Positions 33,400-45,600 of a DNA stretch of 64,000 nucleotides are shown piece by piece. The stretch's first letter is position 1. Each line of letters begins with the position of its first letter. The translations under genes and the position numbers were made by a program. A model generated the notes under the pieces. The model made no database searches. It saw only the letters and a program-made list of their open reading frames with translations, and was not told the origin of the DNA. Source of the DNA: Limnomonas spitsbergensis (taxonomy: Eukaryota; Chlorophyta; Chlorophyceae; Chlamydomonadales); assembly GCA_037349105.1 (NCBI GenBank), contig JAYJMM010000124.1, forward strand, positions 5,316,001 through 5,380,000. Direction: 5' to 3'.

Positions 33400-33630
33400 T
33401 GCTCTGCTCTGCTCTGATCTGATCTGCTCTTGCTCTTGCTCTTGCTCCTGCTCCTGCTGCTCCTGCTCCTGCTCCTGTTCTTGCTTTTACTCCTGCTCCT
33501 GCTCTTGCTCCTGCTCCTGCTCCTGCTCCTGCTTCTGCTGCTCCTGCTCCTCCTGCTCCTGCTGCTCCTGCTCCTGCTCCTCCTGCTCCTGCTCCTCCTG
33601 CTCCTGCTCCTGCTCTTGCTCCTGCTCCTG

Positions 33631-33666
<36 letters not shown>

Positions 33667-36600
33667 TGCTCTGATCTGATCTGATCTGATCTGCTCTTGC
33701 TCCTGCTCTTGCTCCTGCTGCTGCTGCTCCTGCTCCTGTTCTTGCTTTTACTCCTGCTCCTGCTACTGCTCCTGCACTTGAATGGAATTCAATGTCCTGC
33801 GTCCGCCTGCCCCTCTGGCTGCAGCCTCCCGAAGTATGTTTAGTGCGCCCTTGAATGAATTTTAATGTCCTGCGTCCGCCTGCCCCTCTGACTGCAGCCC
33901 TCAGAAGTATGTTTAGTGTTAAAAAACCCACACTAGGATTTTTGTAGTGTTACCTGTACTTTTAATTCCATTTCCCTTGAATGAAATTGATTACCCTGCG
34001 CCCGCCTGCCCCTCTGGTTGCAGCCCCCAGAAGTTCCGAGCCCTGCGCGTGTTCCTGGACTTCATCATGATGCACCAGGTCAGCCAGGGGGACGACGGGG
34101 GCGATAACATGGGCTATGGTAGCATGGTAATTTGTGCACGGTAGCATGGAAAGTTGTACATTTCTATGTGTGTGCGCGATATGATTTCAGGGAGCGTACT
34201 GTTTTGTTAAACATTCTTTTGTGACACCAGGTCGGCCCTGGTGACGACGGGGGCGAGCGTGACACGGGGGATGCGGTCCCCTCCAATGAGCCCATAGACC
34301 TGAGCGGGGATGACCCGCCTCCTGCGGTGGGGAAGGCTGACAACAAGAGGCGGCGGACGGGCGATGCGCCGGACATCCTCTGTAGGGGGGAGGGGGCGGC
34401 TGAGGAGAGGGAGCGAGGGAGCCCTGGTGCTGGCGCGGCTGCGCCGTCTCGGTCGGCCGTCCTAGCAGCGGTTCTGGAGATGAGGATGGTGGGTGGCTGG
34501 GAGCTGGGGAACGGGGAGGAATGGGGAATGGGGACATAAAATGTTGGTGAAGACGTGGGAGTGGTGGGCTTCCAAGGGGGGCTTTGCCTGAAGACAGCAG
34601 CTCTGCGTTTGAAATGCGCTCACATGCATACTTGCAGGCGGCGCTGCTGCTCCTCTCAAGAATACCTCGTGGCCGTGAGCTTTGTGTTTCGAATTCTTGC
34701 TAGACAATCTTGTTCCTCTCGAAACAGGTTCTGCTCGCGCTGTTTGTGTGGACACGCTCTTTGTGTGGAAACGCTTTGTTTGGACACACTGCTTGTGTGG
34801 ACATGCTTTCTTGAGTCGTTCTTCCGTGTGAGCTTCATTATACTGTTCCTCTTGCTGACACACCCTTTCTGACGTCATCCTTGTGGGTGGGCGTCATTAG
34901 ATTAGTCTTGTTGACACCCTTTCTTACGTCCTCCTTGTGAGTGGGCTTCATTACATTGTTCTTGCTGACACCCTTTCATACGTCCTCCTTGTGGATGGGC
35001 GTCATAAGAATGGTCTTGTTGATGTGCGCTGCCCCCTGTTGTCCGCCTCTTGCACCTCCCCCCCACATGAAGCTGCTATCACGTACCCCACGCTCCCTGC
35101 CCTGCCGCTCCGCTCTATCGCTCCCTCTGCCAGGGCTGCACCATCCCCGCCCTGGCTGCCTTAGAGGCCAGCCTGCTCACACACTTCGAGGTGTCCACCT
35201 TCTCAGCCCTGGGCCTGCCCGGCGCATCCCTCCTGGCGGCGGCAGCGGCTGACACGGACCTCCACGAGGCGCTGGTTGGAGGTCCCCCGAGCGGTTACGG
35301 AGCCGCCAGGAACCCCGGCGGCGGCAGCAGCGTTTATGTGGGTGGAGGTGCGGCGGCCCTGGCTGCGGGTGCGGGCGCTGCTGGGGGTGCTTCGGAGCCG
35401 CCGCTGCTGGCGGATGTGCTGGACCTGGCGGCGCAGGCGCTGCGGGCTGTCGAGGGGCAGGCCTCTGCTGAGATGTCGCCCTGCCAGCCTGGCGGCCAGC
35501 CTCAGCTGGAGACTGCGGAGGCGGTGGCCAGGTGCCTGTGCGGCCACTTCAGTGTCGCGAGCGTCGAGCTGCTCGGGTATGGGCCCGCGCGGCACCTCGC
35601 CAGGCTGGCGGCGGCCTGCCTGCACCCTGGCAGGCCCGATGGACTGGCTGGCAATGGGGACGCAGCAGCGGCGGCGGCGTGCATTGTGGCGACCCCAGGC
35701 CTAGTTGCAGCCCATGCGTTGCTGGCGGCGACCGGCCCTTCAGGAAATGTGCAACAAGGTGAGAAGGTGTGAGGAAGTGTGCAACAAGGTGAGAAGGTGT
35801 TAGGAAGCGTGCAACAAGGTGAGAAGGTGTGAGGAAGTGTGCAACAAGGTGAGAATATGTGAGGAAGTTTGAACAGTGTTCCTTGTCTGACTACATGGCT
35901 ACCCTAGGCAGGCCGCCCCACGACCACCCAGGGCCTGACTGGGACCAAACCGGGCCTGCCCATGGCCGGTGGTCCAAGCAGCATGGCTGGTCATGCCTGG
36001 TGCCTCCGGCCGGAGTCCAGAGTGTAGCTGACATGTAGCCGAGTCTCGCAAAAGGAAGGACAGACTGGGCATGTGACGGCCTGGCGCTCAGGCTGCCTGA
36101 CATTTATGTTCATACATAAACAAATCAAACTCCCTGAGGCGTGGATTAAGGAAGCCAAAGGCAGTGTTGTTTAGAATATGCACCACCTTTGGGGGGTTGG
36201 CTGTTGTGCATGGTCGGGACCTCCTCCCCCGCCCCAGGGCACGCACACCGCTACCTCTGTGTTGCCTGGTTTTCCAGTTCTAGGGTACAGCAGACCACGT
36301 CATCTGTGGTTTGAGCTGGCTCCTTAGCCTCTGGGCACGGAAACTAAATCCTCCGTGATGTAGCCTGCTCCTCAGCTTTAGGGTGCAGGAGAGTGGCAGA
36401 CCATAACCTCTGTGATACAGCCTGCCACCCTGCTGAAGGTTACGGCGGACTACGTCATCTGAGGTTAAGCCTGCTGCTCTGCTCCAGGATATGGCAGACC
36501 GCATCATCCGTAATGTAGCCTGCTTGCCAGCCGCAGGACATGCAGGCCACAACCTCTTGAGGATAACCCTGCTCCTCAGCTGTAGGGTACGATAGTGTGG

Positions 36601-39600
36601 TACACCGCACCTTCTGTGATGTAGCCGGCTCCTCAGCTCTAGGTTACGCTAGACGGCATCATGCGTACTGTAGCTTGCTTCCCAGCCCAGGGCACGCAGA
36701 CCACAACCTCTGAGGAAAAGCCTGCTCCCCGGCTCTAGGGTGCGTCAGACGGCATCATCCGTGATCTAGCCTGCTCCTCAGATGAAGGGAACAGCAGGCC
36801 ACAACCTCTTGAGATTAAACCTGCTCATCAGCTGCAGGGTACGGTAGAGTGGTGGACCACAACCACTGAGATTTGGCTTACTCCAGGATATGGCTGCCCA
36901 CATCATGCATGCTTGAGCCTGCTGCCCAGCCTAGGGCACTCAGACCCCAGCCTCTCGAGATCAAGCCTATTCCCCAGCTCCAGGATATGGCAGACCGCAT
37001 CATGCATGCTTGAGCCTGCTGCCCAGCCTAGGGCACTCAGACCCCAGCCTCTTGAGATCAAGCCTACTCCCCAACTCCAGGATATGGCTGCCCACATCAT
37101 GCATGCTTGAGCCTGCTGCCCAGCCTAGGCCACTCAGACCCCAGCCTCTCGAGATGAAGCCTATTCCCCAGCTCCAGGATATGGCAGACCGCATCATGCA
37201 AGCTTGAGCCTGCTGCCCAGCCTAGGGCACTCAGACCCCAGCCTCTTAAGATCAAGCCTACTCCCCAACTCCAGGATATGGCAGACCGCATCATGCGTAC
37301 TTGAACCTGCTGCCCAGCCTAGGGCACTCAGACCCCAGCCTCTTGAGATCAAGCCTACTCCCCAGCTCCAGGATATGGCAGACCGCATCATGCGTACTTG
37401 AACCTGCTGCCCAGCCTAGGGCACTCAGACCCCAGCCTCTTGAGATCAAGCCTACTCCCCAACTCCAGGATATGGCAGACCGCATCATGCATGCTTGAGC
37501 CTGCTGCCCAGCCTAGGGCACTCAGACCCCAGCCTCTTGAGATCAAGCCTACTCCACAGCTCCAGGATATGGCAGACCGCATCATGCGTACTTGAATCTG
37601 CTGCCCAGCCTAGGGCACTCAGACCTCAGCCTCTTGAGATCAAGCCTACTCCACAGCTCCAGGATATGGCTGCCCGCATCATGCATGCTTGTGCCTGCTG
37701 CCCAGCCTAGGGCACGCAGACCCCAGCCTCTTGAGATCAAGCCTACTCCCCAACTCCAGGATATGGCAGACCGCATCATGCGTGCTTGAACCTGCTGCCC
37801 AGCCTAAGGCACTCAGACCCCAGCCTCTTGAGATCAAGCCTATTCCTCAGCTCCAGGATATGGCAGACCGCATCATGCGTGCTTCAACCTGCTGCCCAGC
37901 CTAGGGCACTCAGACCCCAGCCTCTTGAGATGAAGCCTACTCCCCAGCTCCAGGATATGGCAGACCGCATCATGCGTACTTGAACCTGCTGCCCAGCCTA
38001 GGGCACTCAGACCCCAGCCTCTTGAGATCAAGCCTGCTCCACAGCTCCAGGATATGGCAGACCGCATCATGCATGCTTGAGCCTGCTGCCCAGCCTAGGG
38101 CACTCAGACCCCAGCCTCTTGAGATCAAGCCTACTCCCCAACTCCAGGATATGGCAGACCGCATCATGCGTACTTGAACCTGCTGCCCAGCCTAGGGCAC
38201 TCAGACCCCAGCCTCTTGAGATCAAGCCTATTCCCCAGCTCCAGGATATGGCAGACCGCATCATGCGTGCTTGAGCCTGCTGCCCAGCCTAGGGCACTCA
38301 GACCCCAGCCTCTTGAGATCAAGCCTACTCCACAGCTCCAGGATATGGCAGACCGCATCATGCGTGCTTGAGCCTGCTGCCCAGCCTAGGGCACTCAGAC
38401 CCCAGCCTCTTGAGATCAAGCCTACTCCCCAACTCCAGGATATGGCAGACCGCATCATGCGTGCTTGAACCTGATGCCCAGCCTAGGGCACTCAGACCCC
38501 AGCCTCTTGAGATGAAGCCTACTCCCCAGCTCCAGGATATGGCTGCCCGCATCATGCATGCTTGAGCCTGCTGCCCAGCCTAGGGCACTCAGACCCCAGC
38601 CTCTTGAGATCAAGCCTACTCCACAGCTCCAGGATATGGCAGACCGCATCATGCATGCTTGAGCCTGCTGCCCAGCCTAGGGCACGCAGACCCCAGCCTC
38701 TTGAGATGAAGCCTACTCCCCAGCTCCAGGATATGGCTGCCCGCATCATGCATGCTTGTGCCTGCTGCCCAGCCTAGGGCACGCAGACCCCAGCCTCTTG
38801 AGATCAAGCCTACTCCCCAGCTCCAGGATATGGCAGACCGCATCATGCGTACTTGAACCTGCTGCCCAGCCTAGGGCACTCAGACCCCAGCCTCTTGAGA
38901 TCAAGCCTACTCCCCAACTCCAGGATATGGCAGACCGCATCATGCATGCTTGAGCCTGCTGCCCAGCCTAGGGCACTCAGACCCCAGCCTCTCGAGATGA
39001 AGCCTATTCCCCAGCTCCAGGATATGGCAGACCGCATCATGCATGCTTGAGCCTGCTGCCCAGCCTAGGGCACTCAGACCCCAGCCTCTTGAGATCAAGC
39101 CTACTCCCCAACTCCAGGATATGGCTGCCCACATCATGCATGCTTGAGCCTGCTGCCCAGCCTAGGGCACTCAGACCCCAGCCTCTCGAGATGAAGCCTA
39201 TTCCCCAGCTCCAGGATATGGCAGACCGCATCATGCATGCTTGAGCCTGCTGCCCAGCCTAGGGCACTCAGACCCCAGCCTCTTGAGATCAAGCCTACTC
39301 CCCAACTCCAGGATATGGCAGACCGCATCATGCGTACTTGAACCTGCTGCCCAGCTTAGGGCACTCAGACCCCAGCCTCTTGAGATCAAGCCTACTCCAC
39401 AGCTCCAGGATATGGCAGACCGCATCATGCGTACTTGAACCTGCTGCCCAGCCTAGGGCACTCAGACCCCAGCCTCTTGAGATCAAGCCTACTCCCCAAC
39501 TCCAGGATATGGCAGACCGCATCATGCATGCTTGAGCCTGCTGCCCAGCCTAGGGCACTCAGACCCCAGCCTCTTGAGATCAAGCCTACTCCACAGCTCC

Positions 39601-42600
39601 AGGATATGGCAGACCGCATCATGCGTACTTGAACCTGCTGCCCAGCCTAGGGCACTCAGACCTCAGCCTCTTGAGATCAAGCCTACTCCACAGCTCCAGG
39701 ATATGGCTGCCCGCATCATGCATGCTTGTGCCTGCTGCCCAGCCTAGGGCACGCAGACCCCAGCCTCTTGAGATCAAGCCTACTCCCCAACTCCAGGATA
39801 TGGCAGACCGCATCATGCGTGCTTGAACCTGCTGCCCAGCCTAGGGCACTCAGACCCCAGCCTCTTGAGATCAAGCCTATTCCCCAGCTCCAGGATATGG
39901 CAGACCGCATCATGCGTGCTTCAACCTGCTGCCCAGCCTAGGGCACTCAGACCCCAGCCTCTTGAGATGAAGCCTACTCCCCAGCTCCAGGATATGGCAG
40001 ACCGCATCATGCGTACTTGAACCTGCTGCCCAGCCTAGGGCACTCAGACCCCAGCCTCTTGAGATCAAGCCTACTCCCCAGCTCCAGGATATGGCTGCCC
40101 GCATCATGCATGCTTGTGCCTGCTGCCCAGCCTAGGGCACGCAGACCCCAGCCTCTTGAGATCAAGCCTACTCCCCAACTCCAGGATATGGCAGACCGCA
40201 TCATGCGTGCTTGAACCTGCTGCCCAGCCTAGGGCACTCAGACCCCAGCCTCTTGAGATCAAGCCTATTCCCCAGCTCCAGGATATGGCAGACCGCATCA
40301 TGCGTGCTTGAGCCTGCTGCCCAGCCTAGGGCACTCAGACCCCAGCCTCTTGAGATCAAGCCTACTCCACAGCTCCAGGATATGGCAGACCGCATCATGC
40401 ATGCTTGAGCCTGCTGCCCAGCCTAGGGCACTCAGACCCCAGCCTCTTGAGATCAAGCCTACTCCCCAACTCCAGGATATGGCAGACCGCATCATGCATG
40501 CTTGAGCCTGCTGCCCAGCCTAGGGCACTCAGACCCCAGCCTCTTGAGATCAAGCCTACTCCCCAACTCCAGGATATGGCAGACCGCATCATGCGTACTT
40601 GAACCTGCTGCCCAGCCTAGGGCACTCAGACCCCAGCCTCTTGAGATCAAGCCTACTCCCCAACTCCAGGATATGGCAGACCGCATCATGCGTACTTGAA
40701 CCTGCTGCCCAGCCTAGGGCACTCAGACCCCAACCTCTTGAGATCAAGCCTATTTCCCAGCTCCAGGATATGGCAGACCGCATCATGCGTGCTTCAACCT
40801 GCTGCCCAGCCTAGGGCACTCAGACCCCAGCCTCTTGAGATGAAGCCTACTCCCCAGCTCCAGGATATGGCAGACCGCATCATGCGTACTTGAACCTGCT
40901 GCCCAGCCTAGGGCACTCAGACCCCAGCCTCTTGAGATCAAGCCTACTCCACAGCTCCAGGATATGGCAGACCGCATCATGCATGCTTGAGCCTGCTGCC
41001 CAGCCTAGGGCACTCAGACCCCAGCCTCTTGAGATCAAGCCTACTCCCCAACTCCAGGATATGGCAGACCGCATCATGCGTACTTGAACCTGCTGCCCAG
41101 CCTAGGGCACTCAGACCCCAGCCTGTTGAGATCAAGCCTATTCCCCAGCTCCAGGATATGGCAGACCGCATCATGCGTGCTTGAGCCTGCTGCCCAGCCT
41201 AGGGCACTCAGACCCCAGCCTCTTGAGATCAAGCCTACTCCCCAACTCCAGGATATGGCAGACCGCATCATGCATGCTTGAGCCTGCTGCCCAGCCTAGG
41301 GCACTCAGACCCCAGCCTCTTGAGATCAAGCCTACTCCCCAACTCCAGGATATGGCAGACCGCATCATGCATGCTTGAACCTGCTGCCCAGCCTAGGGCA
41401 CTCAGACCCCAGCCTCTTGAGATCAAGCCTACTCCCCAGCTCCAGGATATGGCTGCCCGCATCATGCATGCTTGAGCCTGCTGCCCAGCCTAGGGCACTC
41501 AGACCCCAGCCTCTTGAGATCAAGCCTACTCCACAGCTCCAGGATATGGCAGACCGCATCATGCATGCTTGAGCCTGCTGCCCAGCCTAGGGCACTCAGA
41601 CCCCAGCCTCTTGAGATCAAGCCTACTCCCCAACTCCAGGATATGGCAGACCGCATCATGCGTACTTGAACCTGCTGCCCAGCCTAGGGCATTCAGACCC
41701 CAGCCTCTTGAGATCAAGCCTACTCCACAGCTCCAGGATATGGCAGACCGCATCATGCGTACTTGAACCTGCTGCCCAGCCTAGGGCACTCAGACCCCAG
41801 CCTCTTGAGATCAAGCCTACTCCCCAACTCCAGGATATGGCAGACCGCATCATGCATGCTTGAGCCTGCTGCCCAGCCTAGGGCACTCAGACCCCAGCCT
41901 CTTGAGATCAAGCCTACTCCACAGCTCCAGGATATGGCAGACCGCATCATGCGTACTTGAACCTGCTGCCCAGCCTAGGGCACTCAGACCTCAGCCTCTT
42001 GAGATCAAGCCTACTCCACAGCTCCAGGATATGGCTGCCCGCATCATGCATGCTTGTGCCTGCTGCCCAGCCTAGGGCACTCAGACCCCAGCCTCTTGAG
42101 ATCAAGCCTACTCCCCAACTCCAGGATATGGCAGACCGCATCATGCGTGCTTGAACCTGCTGCCCAGCCTAGGGCACTCAGACCCCAGCCTCTTGAGATC
42201 AAGCCTATTCCCCAGCTCCAGGATATGGCAGACCGCATCATGCGTGCTTGAACCTGCTGCCCAGCCTAGGGCACTCAGACCCCAGCCTCTTGAGATCAAG
42301 CCTACTCCCCAGCTCCAGGATATGGCAGACCGCATCATGCGTACTTGAACCTGCTGCCCAGCCTAGGGCACTCAGACCCCAGCCTCTTGAGATCAAGCCT
42401 ACTCCACAGCTCCAGGATATGGCAGACCGCATCATGCATGCTTGAGCCTGCTGCCCAGCCTAGGGCACTCAGACCCCAGCCTCTTGAGATCAAGCCTACT
42501 CCCCAACTCCAGGATATGGCAGACCGCATCATGCGTACTTGAACCTGCTGCCCAGCCTAGGGCACTCAGACCCCAGCCTCTTGAGATCAAGCCTACTCCC

Positions 42601-45600
42601 CAGCTCCAGGATATGGCAGACCGCATCATGCGTACTTGAACCTGCTGCCCAGCCTAGGGCACTCAGACCCCAGCCTCTTGAGATCAAGCCTACTCCCCAG
42701 CTCCAGGATATGGCAGACCGCATCATGCATGCTTGAGCGTGCTGCCCAGCCTTTGTTCTTGAGCCTGCTCCCCTGGCCTTTGTGGAGCCAGCTTCATCAC
42801 TTGACTAGAATGCCAGGAGTCCTCCCTCCTTCCTCAGCCTATCAGCCAGTTTATAAGCGTTTCAGCCCCAGCGTATAAGACTTTATTTTATTAAAAACAA
42901 GCAAATTATAATGTACCTGTATGGGGAGTTACGACTTGCCCCTCAACCCCTCCCGGGATGTGCTGTGTCGAAGGCACCGAGGGATCTGCCGCGGGCCAAA
43001 GCGTCGGCCGCGGCGGCTGCCGTGCCTCTGCGCTGGCGGCGCTGTCGAGCGTGCCCGCCCTGGCCGACCTGCATCACGGCTCCCAGTGGACGCTGGCCTT
43101 TGAGGGGACGCTGGGGCGGCTGGAGGACTTTCTCAGGGTGGAGGCAGCAGCGGCAGCAGGTGGGGGAGGGGGGACTTATGTTGAGCTGTCAAGGTGTGCG
43201 TTTACTGTTTGTGTGATTACATGGGCTATGGTAGCATGGTAATGTATTTTATTTTTGAGCGTGATATGCTTTCTGGGAACGTAGTTTTTTTGTCAATCTT
43301 TGTTTGTGACATGAGATCTCATATCTGGCAGCACAGAGTTTATAAAAACATTTTCTGTGTGTGGCCTGCTTTCCGCTGACGGGTTCCTTTCCTGAAAAGG
43401 TGATGTCTTCAGCCGTTGCAGGGGGATAGTGGCTGGTAGGAGTTCTTTCTCATACCATACGAGCACTGACGCAGACAATTTCCCCACGTTGATCCCCCCC
43501 CCTAACAATGGCAACTTCCTTTACAACCCATCTACTACCAATTTGGCTGTACGTGGTATAAGGTATGCAAGAAGGCCCGAGTGTGACGGGGAGGGCTCTG
43601 TTCGGTGTTGTCTTCTCCCGCTCTCTTTCCTCCCTCTAAGAGGGAGCTCTCTCAAAGGGTTGGGTGACCCACCTCCTGGATCGGAGGGCTATACCTGATG
43701 TCCGCAGAATAGTTAAAAAGGCCAGCTTGTGTCTTACTACGATTCCTGCCATGCGGACTGCCCTGCTGATCGTTTTTACCGACTGTGGGGGGCGCCTAGA
43801 GACGCCCCCACAGACCTGGGACCCGCATCCATAATCGGCTTCCAACTATTCACATCAAGGGCATATCAGGGCACAACAACCTTTCCAGGCAACGAAATCA
43901 AGAATGAAAAGCTTTACTTCCCCTGCGGGAACACACCATCAGTGCTGCACTGCTATTACGCACCAGGAAGGAAGCCAGAAATGCCTTGGACAGCAACTCC
44001 TCCTCCTTGCTGCAGCTGTGGGCAGCTCAAAAATCCAGCTCCCTCGGCGAAGTGCCTTCTGCGCCCTCTCCATACCGGTACCTCAGCGAATCGAAGTAAA
44101 ATAATTGGATCCCTTGCTGCAGCTGTGGGCATCTCCAGGCTCCCGCTCCAGCAATGATTCGGTGCCCCGTGCGCCCTTTCCATGCCTCCCCTGAAAGCTA
44201 AAAACATTGGATACCTTGCTGCAGATGCGGGCACCTCAACAATTCAGGTCCCTCGGGGAAGTGCCCCCTGCGTCCCCTCCATACCTCAACGGAAGAAAAT
44301 AATAAAACTGGATCCCTTGCTGCAACTGCGGGCGTCTCCCCGCTCCCGCTCCGCGGCATGGATGTGTACCCCCTACACCCCCTTTCCACGCCTCACCTAA
44401 AATCTAAAGGAAACGATCCCTTGCTGATGCTGCGGGCATCTCGACGTTCCGCCACCCTCGTTGTTGAAGTCCCCCCTTGCGCCCTCTCCATGCCTCAACC
44501 TGAGTTCCATAAAAAACAAATACTAGTTTAAATTATGTTAACTGGACTGTATCTCTTGCTGCAGCTGCGGGCGTGTCTGCGCTCCAGCTCCCCAGGGGAG
44601 GTGCCCCCTTGCGACCTCTCCATGCCTCAAATTCAATTACATACACAAACAAATACTGGTACAGATATTACATACAGTGGACTGTATCCCTTGCTGCAGC
44701 TGCGGGCGTGTCTGCGCTCCAGCTCCCCAGGGGAGGTGCCCCCTGCGCCCTCTCCATGCCTCATGGCCGGCTGCTGAGGCTGGACCCGACACGCGCCAAT
44801 GAGGACGCATTTGTGGAGGCAGCGTCCAGGTGAGTGGGAGGGTTCAGGGTGGACGTGCTTATCCCCTTCACGTAATATATGTGTTGTTCCATTGAGGATG
44901 CATTTGTGGAGGCATCGTCAAGGTGAGTGGGAGGGTGGAGGGTGGAGGGGTCATCCCCTGCACGTGGAACATGTGTTGTGCCACTGAGTATGTGTGTAAA
45001 GGCAGCCTCAAGGTGAGCGGGAGGGTTGAGGGTGTAGGGGTTTGTTCCCTTCAACCCAGCACGCGCCACTGCAGACGCATTTGTAGAGGCAGCGTCGAGG
45101 TCAGCAGGAGGTTTGAGGGTTTAGAGGCTCGCCTCATCACATTTAACACTTATTTAAGATTTTGCCACTGAGGACGCAATTGTGGATGCTTTTTCTGGGT
45201 GAGCTCAAGGGTTCAGGGTTCAGGGGATTATCCCGGGATTATCCGCTTCACCTGAAACACGTATTGTGTCACTGAGGATGCGTCCATGGAAGCAGCGTTT
45301 AGGCGAGCGCCAGGGTACCGTAAAGGTTTAAGGGGATTATCCTCTCAATCTGAAAACTGTATGGCTCCATTGAGGATGCACTAGTGGAGGCAGCGTCTAG
45401 GTGAGTGGGAGGGATGTCTGACATGGAATGAAAACTTCCTGAAGGAGATGACCAGTGCCTCAATTTGGCAGCCAAATCTTCCTTGCAAGGAAAAGTGCTT
45501 AGATCCAGCAGCAATATCTCCTTTGCAGGCATCACTAGCTAGATCCAGCCGCCAGATCTCCCTTGCAATGAGTAGTGGTTAAATCCAGCAGCAAGATCTC

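Noticed and set aside
33164..33931. 255-residue Ala/Gly-rich minus ORF and 148-residue Ser/Cys-rich plus ORF
   Set aside because: Entirely within the (TGCTCC)n microsatellite of intron 2.
36280..42740. Dozens of near-identical 65-residue ORFs on both strands
   Set aside because: They are forced by the 97-bp repeat, shift frame every unit, occur equally on both strands, and overlap each other.
43729..44157. 142-residue plus ORF in intron 6
   Set aside because: No domain recognised, and its second half runs into the amplified exon 7 acceptor copies.
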